This document shows positions 35,223-45,927 of a stretch of DNA of 64,000 bases, in pieces; the stretch's first letter is position 1; every line of letters begins with the position of its first letter. A program made the translations under genes and the position numbers. The notes under the pieces were generated by a model. The model did no database searches, was not told the origin of the DNA, and saw nothing but the letters and a program-made list of their open reading frames with translations. Source of the stretch: Bacteroidota bacterium (lineage in GTDB: Bacteria > Bacteroidota > Bacteroidia > Chitinophagales > Chitinophagaceae); contig VGFK01000003.1 of the NCBI GenBank assembly GCA_016868895.1, forward strand, positions 62,001 to 126,000, read 5' to 3'.

Positions 35223-37025
35223 GTGCAAAGTTCGATACTTTTTAGGCTGTTCTTCTCTTTTGTTCTTTTTTTTGGGACAAATCATTTGAACGGGCAATCG
35301 CATCTGTTCAAGTGGGAAAGCATTGATCAGCAAAAAGAGTTGGTTGTGCAGCAGATCAGTATTCCCGATTCATTTCTTACAAAAGAGGCATGCGCTGCCT
35401 TCATAGAGCATGAATTGTTGACGCTTTTCTTTAAAAAAGGGTTTTTATCGGCTTCTGTCGACAGCATTCATTCCACTGCTTCCTACACACAGGTTTGGTT
35501 GTTTGTCGGCGACCAGTACCGATGGGGACAGATCAGGTGGGATTCATCGCTTTCATGGATAGATACATCTCAATAGAAAAGAAGGTGGCAAAAAACCGGC
35601 GATCTGCTGGATCCGGAGCAACTCGTTGCTGAGAGAAGTCAGTTGCTGAACTTTTTGGAGGACAATGGTTTTCCGTTTGCTACGGTTCAGTTTAAACATG
35701 GATATTTCCACGAAGGGGCCTTGCATGCGGTGTTGGAAACGGAGAAAGGACCCTATTATACGATTGACAGCATTCATGTTGAGGGCACGGCAAGAATCAA
35801 AACCAGCTTTTTAGCACGACTCTTGGAAATCAATCCCGGTGATGGATACAGCAGGTCCCGACTCAATCAGGTTTCTGGTCGATTAGCGGGGTTGGATTTT
35901 ATTCGAGAGATACGGCCTTGGGATATGCATTTGATGGCCACGGGATCTGCCTTGAACCTCTATTTAGAACCTCAGAAAAGCAGTCGGTTTAATTTTTTAG
36001 CGGGACTGATGCCGTCCAATGAACAAATAGGGGGGAAGCTGTTATTGACGGGAGAAGCGGAAATGGATTTGCGCAATAGTTTTGGAGGAGGAGAGCGCTT
36101 GTATTTGAATTGGCAACAGCTTCAGGTTCGGTCACCTCGAATACAGCTGGCATTTGATCAACCGTTCATCTTCAATAGTCGTGCTGGCGTAGATCTGCAA
36201 TTCAATTTGCTACGCAGGGACTCATCGTTTCTCACCATTCAGGCGAGAGCCGGCTTGCGGTATGGCATCAGTGGAAAGACATCTGCCCGTGTGTTCATTC
36301 AACAGTTTTCCAGTCGTCTGCTCAACGCCGACACCTTGCTCGTGCGCGCAACCTTGAAACTGCCTTCATTCCTGGATGTCAGCACCACTCAAATGGGATT
36401 GGGATACCGAACATCTACCACCGATGATGCTTTCAATCCCCGAAAGGGCACTGAATGGGATCTTCAGGGTACGATTGGGCTTCGCAAGATTATGCGTAAT
36501 TCAAGTATTCTGCAACTCAAGCAGGATCTGAGTGGTAATCCGGTTGATTTTAGTCGACTCTACGACACGGTGCCCGAGTCCGGTACCCAATTTCGAGTGC
36601 AATTAAAAATGAGTAAATATGTTCGGATTGGAGCTTCGTCAACAGTGAAGGTGGGTACACAAGCGGGTTGGATCAATGGAAAACGGTTGTTGCTGAATGA
36701 AGTGTATCAGATTGGAGGAATTCGAACACTCCGGGGATTTGATGAAGAGAGTATATTTTCCAGGGCATATGCTATCGGGACGCTTGAATACCGTTACCTG
36801 ACGGGTCGCGCTTCCTATCTCTACGGGTTTACAGATCTGGCCTGGATTTCCAGAAGAACTGCGTATACAGATCGGGCAGGTGTGTATGCGGGATTGGGAG
36901 TAGGAGTTGTGATTGAAACAAAGTCGGGAATGTTCAACCTGGCCTATGCAGTAGGCAAGTCGCCCAGTCAGTCGATTGAACTGCGTCAATCAAAAATTCA
37001 TTTTGGGTTTGTGGGACTGTTCTGA
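35223..37025 (+). pseudogene. Omp85/TamA-like outer-membrane protein gene broken by an in-frame TAG
   Basis: One reading frame of about 600 codons interrupted once, by TAG at 35574-35576. Before the stop: a signal peptide (SSILFRLFFSFVLFFGTNHLNGQ, best start GTG 35223) and a POTRA-like segment. Directly after it in the same frame: KRRWQKTGDLLDPEQL, further POTRA sequence (VEGTARIKTSFLARLLEINPGDGY) and a barrel with the Omp85 hallmark GGIRTLRGFDEESI, ending HFGFVGLF. An intact gene would encode an outer-membrane assembly or translocation protein. The downstream part alone lacks a signal peptide. Nonsense mutation or sequencing error; not a frameshift. Confidence 0.8.
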
Positions 37026-37043
37026 GATGCTGCATGAAAGAAC

Positions 37044-37051
37044 TAATTTTG
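37044..37051 (+). promoter_or_regulatory. Promoter -7 element of the DUF4271 gene
   Basis: TAATTTTG matches TAnnTTTG and ends 4 bases before the ATG at 37056. Confidence 0.45.
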
Positions 37052-37055
37052 AATC

Positions 37056-38021
37056 ATGACTCGGCTCTCCCTATTGTGTTTTGTTTTGCTTTGCTGCTCG
37101 GTTCGGGCACAAGATCAAAACCCATCCATAACCGTTGAGCCATCTGTGAATGTGGATAGCATCATTTTGGATTCCATGCGCAAAGCATACATCCTGAATC
37201 ACAAACCGCTTACGAAAACGGAACTTTCCCAATTTGCTTCCACCGGCAAGAATGGGGTGTATGGGGTGTATATCCAACCATTCATTGACCAATCTGAAAG
37301 CTATCCTTTTCCAATCACGTCTGCACCCGTTCACGCGCCCAGAATCCGGCGTCAACATACCGAGTGGATCTTTTATTCATTTTGTTTTTTGTTGTTGTAT
37401 GCTGCAATCATCAATCGCTATTCCAATCAGTATGTGCGACAAATGTTCAGAGCATTTTTTGATGATGGATTTATTTTCCGTCAGGTCAAAGATCAGCTAA
37501 CGCAAATGCCCTATGTAGCCTTTTTTTTCAATCTCCTTTTTTTAATCACAGGATCTCTGTTTTTCTACTTTGGTTTGGAATGGGATGTTTCATTCTTTGG
37601 ATGGAAGCGCTGGTTGTTGTTGGGAGGTATTGCTGTTTTTCTTTTATTCATTTATGGCTTCAAGTCGATTTTCATGCGCATGATGGGATGGGCTTTTGAT
37701 CTGCGGGACAGCTTCAATAATTATATTTTTGTCATCTCACTCCAAAATAAATTGCTGAGTCTATTCCTTTTGTTTACATCATTTATTATAGCATTTTCTG
37801 CAACGGCATTTTCTGCCTATGTTTTTAAAATAGCAGTAGTGCTGTTGGTGTTGTCTTACGTCTATCGACTGATCAGGGGTTTTCAGATCTTTACTACTCA
37901 GGCAAGGATGCAGCTGTTTTCAGTCGCATTGGCCTTTGTTTCGCTTGAAGCGTTACCCACCGCATTGCTCATTAAATTTTTGTCGCGGACCGTTTCATTG
38001 GTGGTGGAAGGCTGGATGTAG
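37056..38021 (+). CDS. DUF4271 family membrane protein
   Basis: Protein of 321 residues: a signal peptide ending near VRAQ, a periplasmic stretch to about residue 100, then about six membrane helices (first at WIFYSFCFLLLYAAIIN, last near residue 300). Order and length agree with DUF4271, a family seen only in Bacteroidota as far as I recall and often next to hemD, as here. Function unknown. Its membrane position and the neighbouring hemD suggest, but do not show, a link to heme or envelope biology. Confidence 0.8.
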   Translation: MTRLSLLCFVLLCCSVRAQDQNPSITVEPSVNVDSIILDSMRKAYILNHKPLTKTELSQFASTGKNGVYGVYIQPFIDQSESYPFPITSAPVHAPRIRRQHTEWIFYSFCFLLLYAAIINRYSNQYVRQMFRAFFDDGFIFRQVKDQLTQMPYVAFFFNLLFLITGSLFFYFGLEWDVSFFGWKRWLLLGGIAVFLLFIYGFKSIFMRMMGWAFDLRDSFNNYIFVISLQNKLLSLFLLFTSFIIAFSATAFSAYVFKIAVVLLVLSYVYRLIRGFQIFTTQARMQLFSVALAFVSLEALPTALLIKFLSRTVSLVVEGWM

Positions 38022-38093
38022 CATGTTGTTTAATAATTTTTAAAAAATGTTTAAACAAAAAAATACTTCTCATTTCTTAGCGATTATTTTTTA

Positions 38094-38101
38094 TAATTTT
38101 G
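38094..38101 (+). promoter_or_regulatory. Promoter -7 element of hemD
   Basis: TAATTTTG in an AT-rich stretch, about 20 bases before the hemD ATG at 38121. Confidence 0.45.
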
Positions 38102-38120
38102 CACATTATTGGATGTCGGC

Positions 38121-38921
38121 ATGATGAATAACGGAAAAAAAGGATCGTCAGTAGCAAAGAAAGGACCCAAGAAGATCCTGATCACGCAGCCCAAGCCGGA
38201 ATCACTGAAATCTCCCTATTTTGAATTAGCAAAAACGCACAACGTGATGATGGATTTTATGCCATTCATTCAGGTTGAGCCCATTCCTTGCAAAGAGTTC
38301 AGAAAGCAAAAAATTGAGATTGCCCAGTATACTGCCGTCATTCTTACCAGCAAGAATGCTATTGATCATTTCTTTCGGATTTGCGAAGAGATGAAGGTGG
38401 GGGTGTCACAGGATACCAAATATTTTTGCATCAACGAATCTGTTGCGTTCTACCTTCAGAAATTCATCTTGTACCGTAAGCGCAAGGTATTTTATGGATC
38501 AGATGGTGCAAACAAAGGACTTTTTGATGTGATCAATAAGCACAAGGGGAATGAAAAATTTGTGTACCCGTGCTCTGAGAATCAGCAGGACAATGATATT
38601 GTCAACTGGTTGAAGAATAATCAGTGTGAGTTTGCAACTCCCTACATGTACCGTACGATCAGCAGTGATGTTAAATCAAAAATTTCCGCTCACGATTTTG
38701 ATATCATCTGTTTCTTTACCCCGAGTGGAGTAAAAAGTCTTCTAGAGAATTTTCCAACCTTCAACCAAAATGGCACGCTCATTGGTGCTTTTGGAAACAA
38801 TACATCAAAAGCCATAGAAGACGCAGGGTTGAAGTTGCACATAAAAGCCCCGCAGCCGCAAATTCCTTCTATGGTTGCCGCGCTTGAAAAGTTCCTCGTC
38901 GAGAACAAGCGATCCAAATAA
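38121..38921 (+). CDS. hemD: Uroporphyrinogen-III synthase
   Basis: Cytoplasmic enzyme of about 266 residues that closes and isomerises hydroxymethylbilane to uroporphyrinogen III in heme synthesis. The two-domain HemD pattern is visible: [12 protein letters not shown] at the start, the [13 protein letters not shown] segment of domain one, [15 protein letters not shown] of domain two, and [14 protein letters not shown] with the late [17 protein letters not shown] and IPSMVAAL segments. HemD is weakly conserved, so this rests on the overall pattern. Start ATG 38121 or 38124; the frame extends to TTG 38109. Confidence 0.82.
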   Translation: MMNNGKKGSSVAKKGPKKILITQPKPESLKSPYFELAKTHNVMMDFMPFIQVEPIPCKEFRKQKIEIAQYTAVILTSKNAIDHFFRICEEMKVGVSQDTKYFCINESVAFYLQKFILYRKRKVFYGSDGANKGLFDVINKHKGNEKFVYPCSENQQDNDIVNWLKNNQCEFATPYMYRTISSDVKSKISAHDFDIICFFTPSGVKSLLENFPTFNQNGTLIGAFGNNTSKAIEDAGLKLHIKAPQPQIPSMVAALEKFLVENKRSK

Positions 38922-38958
38922 CCTCATCAATGCTCGATTTGTTTCAAGCGGATTAAGA

Positions 38959-41022
38959 ATGGCGCATACCAATCGACTGATCCACGAATCAAGTCCCTAT
39001 CTTCTTCAGCATGCCCATAATCCGGTGGATTGGTATCCTTGGGGAAAAGAAGCATTGGAACGGGCAAAAGCCCATGATAAACCGATTCTAGTGAGTATTG
39101 GATATGCGGCTTGTCACTGGTGCCATGTAATGGAGCGTGAAAGTTTTGAAGATGAGTCGGTCGCTGCATTCATGAACCAGCATTTTATTTGCATCAAAAT
39201 TGATCGCGAGGAGCGGCCCGATCTGGATCACTTTTTCATGGATGCGCTTCAGGCGATTTCCGGAAATGGAGGTTGGCCACTGAATATGTTTCTTACCAGT
39301 GGCGCTCATCCTTTTTATGGCGGAACCTATTTCCCTCCGAGGCGCTATGCCAATCGAATATCGTGGATGGAGGTGTTGCAGCAAATAAAAGACGCATATG
39401 TTTCGCGACGATCGGAGATAGAGGAGCAGGCCACCAATCTATTGGAGTACCTGCGCAACTCCAATCAGCCGGCAAACTGGAAGTCGGTGCAGTTTGCTGA
39501 AGCAGACTCGGTAAGCATCCGCGAGTCGGTGATGCACGAGATTGCCGAACAGCTGTTGAAGTCGGCCGATCCCCGTCACGGAGGGTTTGGGCATGCCCCC
39601 AAGTTTCCACAAACTTTTTCGCTGCAGTACTTATTGCGGTATGCATATTTCACGGGTTCCAGTGAGGCGTTGCACCATGTTGAATTCAGTTTGCTCAGCA
39701 TGATGCAGGGGGGCTTATTTGACCAGGTGGGAGGCGGTTGGTGCCGATATTCTACCGATGATCGGTGGCTTGTGCCACACTTTGAAAAAATGACATACGA
39801 CAATGCTCTGTTGTTGACAGTGATGACGGAGGCCTATCAGGTGACTCCCCGAACGGAGTACCTGCGGGCAGTTGAGCAGACCATTGCATTCATGTATAGC
39901 GAGATGCGGGCGCCGGAGGGAGGTTATTACGCCGCATTGGATGCAGACAGTGAAGGGGCTGAGGGAAAATTTTATACGTGGTCGTATGAAGAATGGACCT
40001 CCATTTTAGGTGCTGATGGTCCCGACATGGCGGAGCTGTTTGGCATCACAGAAGCGGGCAATTGGGAAGGAGTGAACATTCCTTACTTGCGCATGCCTGT
40101 CCAGGAGTGGGCGGTGGCAAAGGGCCGTTCCTCGGATGCGATTTGGAAGCAGGTGGATGTTGCCAGGCAAAAATTAATGGTGAGTCGTTCTGCTCGGAAA
40201 CGACCACTGACAGACGACAAGATTATTTTGGCATGGAATGCGTTGTACAATAAGGCCCTTTCACAGGCTGCCATGGTTTTTGAGCGGAACGATTGGCTGG
40301 AAGAAGCGATTTTCCATATGGATAGGTTGATTGCTGTGTTTTATGATGGGGAGCAGCAGGTGTGGCGGCATACGTATTCATCTGGTCATGCCAAAGAGTT
40401 GGCCATGCTTGATGATGTATCCGCATTGGTCGACGCCTTGATTCATGTTCACGTGCTCAGTGGTCGCTCCGATTTTTTAACCATTGCCCAGCAAGTGGTA
40501 GAATATGCAGATCGGTACCACGGGGATACGGAGGGAATGTACTACTGGTTCAGTTCCTCGCTTCAGGGGGATGTTCCCGTGCGCAAGCGGGATGTTTACG
40601 ATGGGGCGATGCCCAGTGGAAATGCGGTCATGGCCTGGAATCTTTACCGACTGGGCATGCTGTGTAGTCGTCCAGCTTGGAAAGATCGGGGAGTACACAT
40701 GGCATTGGGCATGCTGGATGTTTGTACAAAACATCCGACTTCCTTTGGGGTCTGGTCGGCCTTACTCCTTGAAATTCAACAAGAAACGTATGAGGTTGTT
40801 GTATTGGGTGAAGATGCTCCCCAAAAAGCCCGGGAGCTGATGCGGCAGTTTGTGCCTAACAAAGTCGTCCTGGTTGCTCAGGAACTACTACCCGGCTACC
40901 CCCTGTTGGCCGGGAGGCAGCCGACGGTCCCCTCAACCTTTTTTGCCTGCAAAAACCAGGTATGTATGCAGCCGGTGCACTCCTCCGAGCAGGCACTGGA
41001 AATGCTCTTAACAAAATCATAG
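38959..41022 (+). CDS. Thioredoxin-domain protein, YyaL/SSP411 family
   Basis: Protein of 687 residues from ATG 38959 ([25 protein letters not shown] is the family's usual N-terminus; the frame is open earlier into hemD). It joins an N-terminal thioredoxin-like domain with C52-H-W-C55 to an (alpha/alpha)6 barrel resembling N-acylglucosamine 2-epimerases ([41 protein letters not shown]). No signal peptide. The family is widespread and its function is not known; the human relative is SSP411/SPATA20. Confidence 0.9.
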   Translation: MAHTNRLIHESSPYLLQHAHNPVDWYPWGKEALERAKAHDKPILVSIGYAACHWCHVMERESFEDESVAAFMNQHFICIKIDREERPDLDHFFMDALQAISGNGGWPLNMFLTSGAHPFYGGTYFPPRRYANRISWMEVLQQIKDAYVSRRSEIEEQATNLLEYLRNSNQPANWKSVQFAEADSVSIRESVMHEIAEQLLKSADPRHGGFGHAPKFPQTFSLQYLLRYAYFTGSSEALHHVEFSLLSMMQGGLFDQVGGGWCRYSTDDRWLVPHFEKMTYDNALLLTVMTEAYQVTPRTEYLRAVEQTIAFMYSEMRAPEGGYYAALDADSEGAEGKFYTWSYEEWTSILGADGPDMAELFGITEAGNWEGVNIPYLRMPVQEWAVAKGRSSDAIWKQVDVARQKLMVSRSARKRPLTDDKIILAWNALYNKALSQAAMVFERNDWLEEAIFHMDRLIAVFYDGEQQVWRHTYSSGHAKELAMLDDVSALVDALIHVHVLSGRSDFLTIAQQVVEYADRYHGDTEGMYYWFSSSLQGDVPVRKRDVYDGAMPSGNAVMAWNLYRLGMLCSRPAWKDRGVHMALGMLDVCTKHPTSFGVWSALLLEIQQETYEVVVLGEDAPQKARELMRQFVPNKVVLVAQELLPGYPLLAGRQPTVPSTFFACKNQVCMQPVHSSEQALEMLLTKS

Positions 41023-41182
41023 CAGATCCGGTGCAATATGATTGATAATTAACCGTTTTTGAGGGTTGGGTTCTCTATATGTTTCGGGCTTGTTAAAATT
41101 TTATTTTCAAGCCCTATGGCCCCCAAACGAATAGGTTGAATTGGATATATTTGTTCAATTCCTCACAAAACCAGGAACAACG
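41023..41182. promoter_or_regulatory. gldK leader: -7 element and small inverted repeat
   Basis: This 160-base gap holds TATATTTG at 41146-41153, an exact -7 match 29 bases before gldK. A 7-base inverted repeat (GGGCTTG 41086-41092, CAAGCCC 41108-41114) lies upstream and could be the end signal of the YyaL-type gene; it has no T-tract. Confidence 0.4.
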
Positions 41183-42466
41183 ATGAAAGGCAATCTGCTT
41201 AATTTGACACTGCTCTTGACCCTCGGAATTACGATTTCGGGATGTGGGAAATCGGGCAAGGGTAAAACCAGTTTGGGTGATGGACAACTCCATGGAGTTT
41301 CCGTAGGGATGAAGTATACCATGCCTAAGCCTCCCGGAATGGTGTATGTTCCATCTGGAACTTTTCACATGGGCCCATCGGATGAAGACATCAGTTACGC
41401 ATTTACCGCACGCAACAAGCAGATTTCCATCAATGGTTTTTGGATGGATGCCACTGAGATCACCAACGATGAATACCGCCAGTTTGTGCATTGGGTGCGG
41501 GATTCTATCGCAGCTACCATCCTGAACTTTAAAAAACAATCCCCTGATGGTGCTGGAGTAATTGATTGGATGAAGGCAAAGACCATCAAGTGGAGCGATC
41601 CAAAGATTCAGGAGCAGCTCAGTGCGTTAATCGTTACCCCTGATAACCGGATCAACGGACGTAAAGAACTGGATGCCAAGAAAATTGTATACCACTCAGA
41701 GGTTTTTGATTACAGAGAGGGTGCCAGAAGAGAGAATGCAGATAAGCCTCGTTCCAATTTTATTGTAAAGACCGACACTCCCATTTATCCAGACACATCG
41801 GTATGGATACGGGACTTCTCGTATTCGTACAACGAGCCGATGGCGAAAAAATATTTCTCCCATCCTGCCTATGGAAATTATCCCGTGGTGGGGGTGAATT
41901 GGAAGCAGGCGACTGCCTTCTGTGAGTGGAGAACTCTTTATTTGAATTCGTATCTTGAAGCTACCAAGCGCATGACGGAATCTGATTTCAGGCTTCCTAC
42001 TGAAGCAGAATGGGAATATGCAGCACGCGGTGGTCGTTCTCAAGTTCCGTATCCTTGGGGCGGTCCCTATTTGCGGAATAAGAAAGGGTGTTTGCTGGCC
42101 AACTTCAAACCCGGAAGAGGAAACTATCCGGAAGATGGTGGTTTCTATACCGTAAGAGCCGATGCCTATTGGCCAAACGATTTTGGTCTGTACAACATGG
42201 CAGGTAATGTTGCAGAATGGACATCGTCCCTATTTTATGAAGGCGCCTATAATTTTCAGCACGATATGAATCCGGATATCCGTTTGAATGCCCGCGAAAA
42301 TGATCCTCCGCGCATGAAGCGCAAGGTCGTAAGGGGCGGAAGCTGGAAAGACGTGGGCTTTTTCCTCCAAAACAGTGCACGTACATACGAGTATCAAGAC
42401 ACGACCAAATCCTATCTCGGTTTCCGTTGTGTGATTGATCTTCCTCCAATGAAAACCTTTCGTTAA
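41183..42466 (+). CDS. gldK: Gliding-motility/T9SS lipoprotein GldK
   Basis: Outer-membrane-associated lipoprotein of 427 residues from ATG 41183 (lipobox ISGC). The body is an FGE/SUMF1 (formylglycine-generating enzyme) fold: GMVYVPSGTFHMGPSDED near 50, FWMDATEITNDEYRQFV near 90, FRLPTEAEWEYAARGG near 270 and the C-terminal RKVVRGGSWKDVGFFLQNSAR. GldK (PorK) forms with GldN the periplasmic ring of the type IX secretion system. First of four genes gldK-L-M-N in the usual order, so the organism likely has type IX secretion and perhaps gliding. Confidence 0.95.
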   Translation: MKGNLLNLTLLLTLGITISGCGKSGKGKTSLGDGQLHGVSVGMKYTMPKPPGMVYVPSGTFHMGPSDEDISYAFTARNKQISINGFWMDATEITNDEYRQFVHWVRDSIAATILNFKKQSPDGAGVIDWMKAKTIKWSDPKIQEQLSALIVTPDNRINGRKELDAKKIVYHSEVFDYREGARRENADKPRSNFIVKTDTPIYPDTSVWIRDFSYSYNEPMAKKYFSHPAYGNYPVVGVNWKQATAFCEWRTLYLNSYLEATKRMTESDFRLPTEAEWEYAARGGRSQVPYPWGGPYLRNKKGCLLANFKPGRGNYPEDGGFYTVRADAYWPNDFGLYNMAGNVAEWTSSLFYEGAYNFQHDMNPDIRLNARENDPPRMKRKVVRGGSWKDVGFFLQNSARTYEYQDTTKSYLGFRCVIDLPPMKTFR

Positions 42467-42503
42467 CATCTACCCATAACTTCTCACTATTAAAAATTCT
42501 CCA

Positions 42504-43262
42504 ATGGCTCCTCAGTCCAAACAAACAGAAAAAATAGTCAACTCGGTCGTCAGCATCGGTGCTGCTGTCGTAATTTTTGGTGCATGGGCCAAACTCCTGC
42601 ACAAGTCTTTTGCAGACATCATGCTTACCGTCGGTTTGTTGACAGAAGCGATAATCTTCTTGATTTACGCATTTCTTCCCCCTGCTGGCGAAGAAATGAA
42701 AGAAGTGGCGGAAGCGCTCAAGAAAGGTGTAGGTTCCCCAACGCCAGCCAATGATGAGTTGAAAAAAATGGTAGAAAAAGAAATCAACCCGGATAATCTG
42801 CGCAAGTTCAACGAGAACTTTGCTAATTTCAATAAAACGGTACAGGGAATGGCTTCCATGACCAGCGTTGCGGATGCCACAAACGAATTTGCTGCCAAGA
42901 CAAAAGAAGCCACTGCAGCCATTTCTACGATGAAAGATGCATATGCATCAGCTGCAAACTCTGTGCAGCAATTCAGTCAGGCCGCTGAAGGATCCAAAGC
43001 ATTTCATGAGCAGGTGCAGGCATTGACCCGCAACCTCGGTTCGTTGAATAAAATGTATGAGGAAGAATTGCAAGGCTCAGCTGGTCATGTGAAGTCGCTC
43101 AACGCCTTCTACGAAAACCTGAACAAAGCAACTCAGGCCATGCAAGGAAGTGTGGATGATGCAAAAAAGACACAAGAACAAATTGCGCTCCTGGCTAAAA
43201 ACCTTGGAAGCCTGAACAGCGTTTACGGCAATATGCTAGCTGCTATGCAGGGACGTGCCTGA
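42504..43262 (+). CDS. gldL: T9SS motor protein GldL
   Basis: Inner-membrane protein of 252 residues. Two membrane helices fill residues about 12-50 (VVSIGAAVVIFGAWAKLLH and the LTVGLLTEAIIFLIYAFLPP helix), including the glutamate in TEAIIF that is implicated in proton-driven rotation. The rest is a long alpha-helical cytoplasmic domain with repeats (ALTRNLGSLNKMYEEEL and ALLAKNLGSLNSVYGNML). GldL with GldM forms the rotary motor of the type IX system. It lies 37 bases after gldK. Confidence 0.95.
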   Translation: MAPQSKQTEKIVNSVVSIGAAVVIFGAWAKLLHKSFADIMLTVGLLTEAIIFLIYAFLPPAGEEMKEVAEALKKGVGSPTPANDELKKMVEKEINPDNLRKFNENFANFNKTVQGMASMTSVADATNEFAAKTKEATAAISTMKDAYASAANSVQQFSQAAEGSKAFHEQVQALTRNLGSLNKMYEEELQGSAGHVKSLNAFYENLNKATQAMQGSVDDAKKTQEQIALLAKNLGSLNSVYGNMLAAMQGRA

Positions 43263-43305
43263 TCCATGAACCAACCCATTACAAACATCAAATTATTCCT
43301 ATAGT

Positions 43306-44853
43306 ATGGCACTACCTAAAGAACCGCGGCAGAAGATGATCAACATCATGTATTTGGTGTTGACCGCCCTGCTTGCGTTGAATGTGTCAGCAGAGATCCT
43401 CAATGCATTCAAGGTTGTAGACAACAGCCTTCGTGAATCCAACCATGTATTGACAGGATCCAACAACGAAATCTATTCCAGTTTCGAAGAACTCATCAAA
43501 GACCCCAAAACAGCTGAAAAAGCGGCCATTTGGAAACCTAAGGCGGACATCATACGATCGATCTCTGCAGAAGTATTTAACCTGATTGAAAAACAAAAGC
43601 AGGATTTGAAAGTAGAATCGGATTTGGATCCGGAGACCGGTATTTATCGGGAAGACAATATCGATGCGGCTACTCGTTATTTCAATGAAAAGGGAAATGG
43701 TGAGTTGTTGTATAAAAAGTTAGAAGAATATAGAAAAAAACTGCTCGATCTGGATCCGGAATTGAAAAAAGAAATTATTGATGAATTTCCATTGAGTCTT
43801 GAGATTCCTAAATCGACTGCCGGTAATCTTTCTACTGGCGACAAATTAAAAGATTGGGTCAATAATTATTTCTATATGGCACCGACGATTGCTGCGGTGA
43901 CCATCCTGACCAAATTTCAAAATGATATAAAAAACTCAGAAAGTCTTGCCGCTACCTATTGCATCAATCAAGTTGGAGCGGTTAAACTCATCATGGATAA
44001 ATTCGAGCCATTGGTGGGAACCAGTTCTACGTATTTGATGCCGGGTGAAGAGATGACGGTATTGGCCGGTTTAGGTGCGTTCAATTCGAACGTGAAACCA
44101 GAAGTGACCATTGATGGTCGACCTATTTCTGTAAACGCAAACGGCGTAGCGGAAACTACATTCAAAGTTGGCGGTACCGGTACACGCAGCATGAATGTGA
44201 CCGTGAGTTTCATTGATCCAAATACTGGAGAAAAGAAGTCAATTTCAAAGAAAGTAGAGTACACCGTTGGTGCGCCTGCAGGAGTTGCGGTGTCGGCCGA
44301 CAAAATGAACGTGTTGTACATTGGAGTCGATAATCCTCTCACCATTACTACCGGTGCCGGTAGCGAAAAAGTGAGTGCTCAGTTCAGCGGGGGAACGATT
44401 ACCAAGACCAGCGGCAATCAGTATGTTGCTCGCCCAACTGCCGGATCATACGGTGAACACACTGTTACGGTGTTGGTCGGCGACAAGGCCGCGGGTAAAG
44501 TGGGTTTCCGTGTGAAGCAGCTGCCCAACCCGACTGCCTATGTCGGCAATCTGAAAGCGGGTCCCGTTCCATCTGCTTCGTTTAAAGCAATGGGGGGCAT
44601 CATCGCTAAATTGGAAGATTCAGAATTTGATGCACCGTTTGAAGTTGTTAGTTATAAAGTAGGAGCCTTGAGCGCAGACATTCCTGACTATGCTCCGGTA
44701 GAAAACAAGGGGCCACGTTGGTCCGGTGCAGCAGCTACCTTGATCAATAAATTAAAGCCGGGAGCATTGGTAGCGATTACCGATATCACAGTGAAAGGTC
44801 CAGACGGACGTACCCGTGTATTGTCCTCTGGACTCTCATATAATTTGAAATAA
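43306..44853 (+). CDS. gldM: T9SS motor protein GldM
   Basis: Protein of 515 residues: a short cytoplasmic N-terminus (MALPKEPRQKMINIMYLVLTALLALNVSAEIL carries the single membrane helix), then a long periplasmic rod of an N-terminal helical domain and several immunoglobulin-like beta domains (from about residue 225 on). It spans the periplasm from the GldL motor to the GldKN ring. Length and the conserved N-terminal segment are normal for the family. Third gene of the gld block. Confidence 0.95.
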   Translation: MALPKEPRQKMINIMYLVLTALLALNVSAEILNAFKVVDNSLRESNHVLTGSNNEIYSSFEELIKDPKTAEKAAIWKPKADIIRSISAEVFNLIEKQKQDLKVESDLDPETGIYREDNIDAATRYFNEKGNGELLYKKLEEYRKKLLDLDPELKKEIIDEFPLSLEIPKSTAGNLSTGDKLKDWVNNYFYMAPTIAAVTILTKFQNDIKNSESLAATYCINQVGAVKLIMDKFEPLVGTSSTYLMPGEEMTVLAGLGAFNSNVKPEVTIDGRPISVNANGVAETTFKVGGTGTRSMNVTVSFIDPNTGEKKSISKKVEYTVGAPAGVAVSADKMNVLYIGVDNPLTITTGAGSEKVSAQFSGGTITKTSGNQYVARPTAGSYGEHTVTVLVGDKAAGKVGFRVKQLPNPTAYVGNLKAGPVPSASFKAMGGIIAKLEDSEFDAPFEVVSYKVGALSADIPDYAPVENKGPRWSGAAATLINKLKPGALVAITDITVKGPDGRTRVLSSGLSYNLK

Positions 44854-44876
44854 ACTCATTCGATAAAACTTCTGAT

Positions 44877-45926
44877 ATGAACATCAAATGGTCAAGGCTG
44901 ATATGGACACTTGTTGCAACAGTGATGATCGCTTCATTGGCTGATGCACAAACCAAGAAGAGGACCGTGTCTACAAAAAAGACGACCGCTAAGACTGCTC
45001 CAAAATCGAGTGCTGGTCAGGCCGCTACCCAGGTACTTGATGCAGCAGCGACACAGGTCGATACCGTCAAGCCGCCGCCTCCTCCTCCTGTGAAGGATCC
45101 ATTTGCATTTGATTCAGTCAAGGTTTCTCTGCGTTCAGACGCTGCCATTGAGCGGAATCTTGTGAAAAGCCGGACTCCATTGCCATACGAACATATCCGC
45201 GAGGATGATGCATGGTACCGGGAGCGTGTTTGGAGGGAGATCGATATTCGCGAGAAAATGAACCTTCCTTTCCGCTACAAGGCTGAAGACGACAATGGTA
45301 ACCAGCGCTTCATTAGCATTTTGCTCAGGGCTGTGCGCAAAGGAGATGTTACGGCATTCGATCCAAATGTGGATGATCGTTTCACAACTCCCATGACCGT
45401 TGCACGTGTTGGAGAAGTCATTTCTGGTCGCTGTGATTCTGTTCAGGTGATCGATTGGGCCAAAGATCCCACTGGATCAAGGGGTATTTTCAAAGATTCA
45501 TTGGTGTGCCGTGAATTCAATCCTGATGACATTATCAAGTTTCGTGTCAAAGAAGAGTGGGTGTTTGATAAAGAGTCTTCCAGAATGTATACCCGAATTC
45601 TGGGTATCGCTCCTATCAAGACTTACGTAGATGATGCCGGTAATGTGTTGGGTGAGTCGCCTATTTTCTGGATTTACTATCCTGATCTTCGTCCAGTTCT
45701 TGCTTTGTACGAAGTATACAACGGTAAGAACTTTGGGGGACGAATGAGCTGGGAAGAATTGTTTGAAAGCAGGTTCTTTGCGAGCTACATCGTAAAATCA
45801 ACCATAGATAACCCTTACGACCTCTTCATCAAGCAATATATCAAGGACGATATCCTGCGATTATTGGAAGGGGATAACATCAAGACAAAGATCTTCAATT
45901 TCGAACAGGATCTTTGGTCGTATTGA
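44877..45926 (+). CDS. gldN: Gliding-motility/T9SS protein GldN
   Basis: Periplasmic protein of 349 residues with a signal peptide ending near SLADAQ, a low-complexity lysine/threonine/alanine and proline stretch (about 25-75), then the GldN/PorN domain with YEHIREDDAWYRERVWREIDIREKMNLPF near 105 and the NPDDIIKFRVKEEWVFDKESSRMYTRILGIAP block near 220. It binds GldK in the periplasmic ring. Fourth and last gene of the block, ending 1 base before the convergent uvrC stop. Confidence 0.94.
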   Translation: MNIKWSRLIWTLVATVMIASLADAQTKKRTVSTKKTTAKTAPKSSAGQAATQVLDAAATQVDTVKPPPPPPVKDPFAFDSVKVSLRSDAAIERNLVKSRTPLPYEHIREDDAWYRERVWREIDIREKMNLPFRYKAEDDNGNQRFISILLRAVRKGDVTAFDPNVDDRFTTPMTVARVGEVISGRCDSVQVIDWAKDPTGSRGIFKDSLVCREFNPDDIIKFRVKEEWVFDKESSRMYTRILGIAPIKTYVDDAGNVLGESPIFWIYYPDLRPVLALYEVYNGKNFGGRMSWEELFESRFFASYIVKSTIDNPYDLFIKQYIKDDILRLLEGDNIKTKIFNFEQDLWSY

Positions 45927-45927
45927 T

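Noticed and set aside
35067..35576. A separate 169-residue protein starting at 35067
   Set aside because: Its first 50 codons are antisense to hemW and show no family sequence. The later part is the N-terminus of the broken Omp85-like gene, in the same frame as the 35643-37025 segment.
8589..35576. Stop-codon reassignment as the reason for the two in-frame stops
   Set aside because: One stop is TGA and the other TAG, and both codons end intact genes normally in this window. A changed genetic code is not supported.
41183..42466. A stand-alone formylglycine-generating enzyme
   Set aside because: The fold is SUMF1-like, but the lipobox and the gldL-gldM-gldN genes that follow identify it as GldK.
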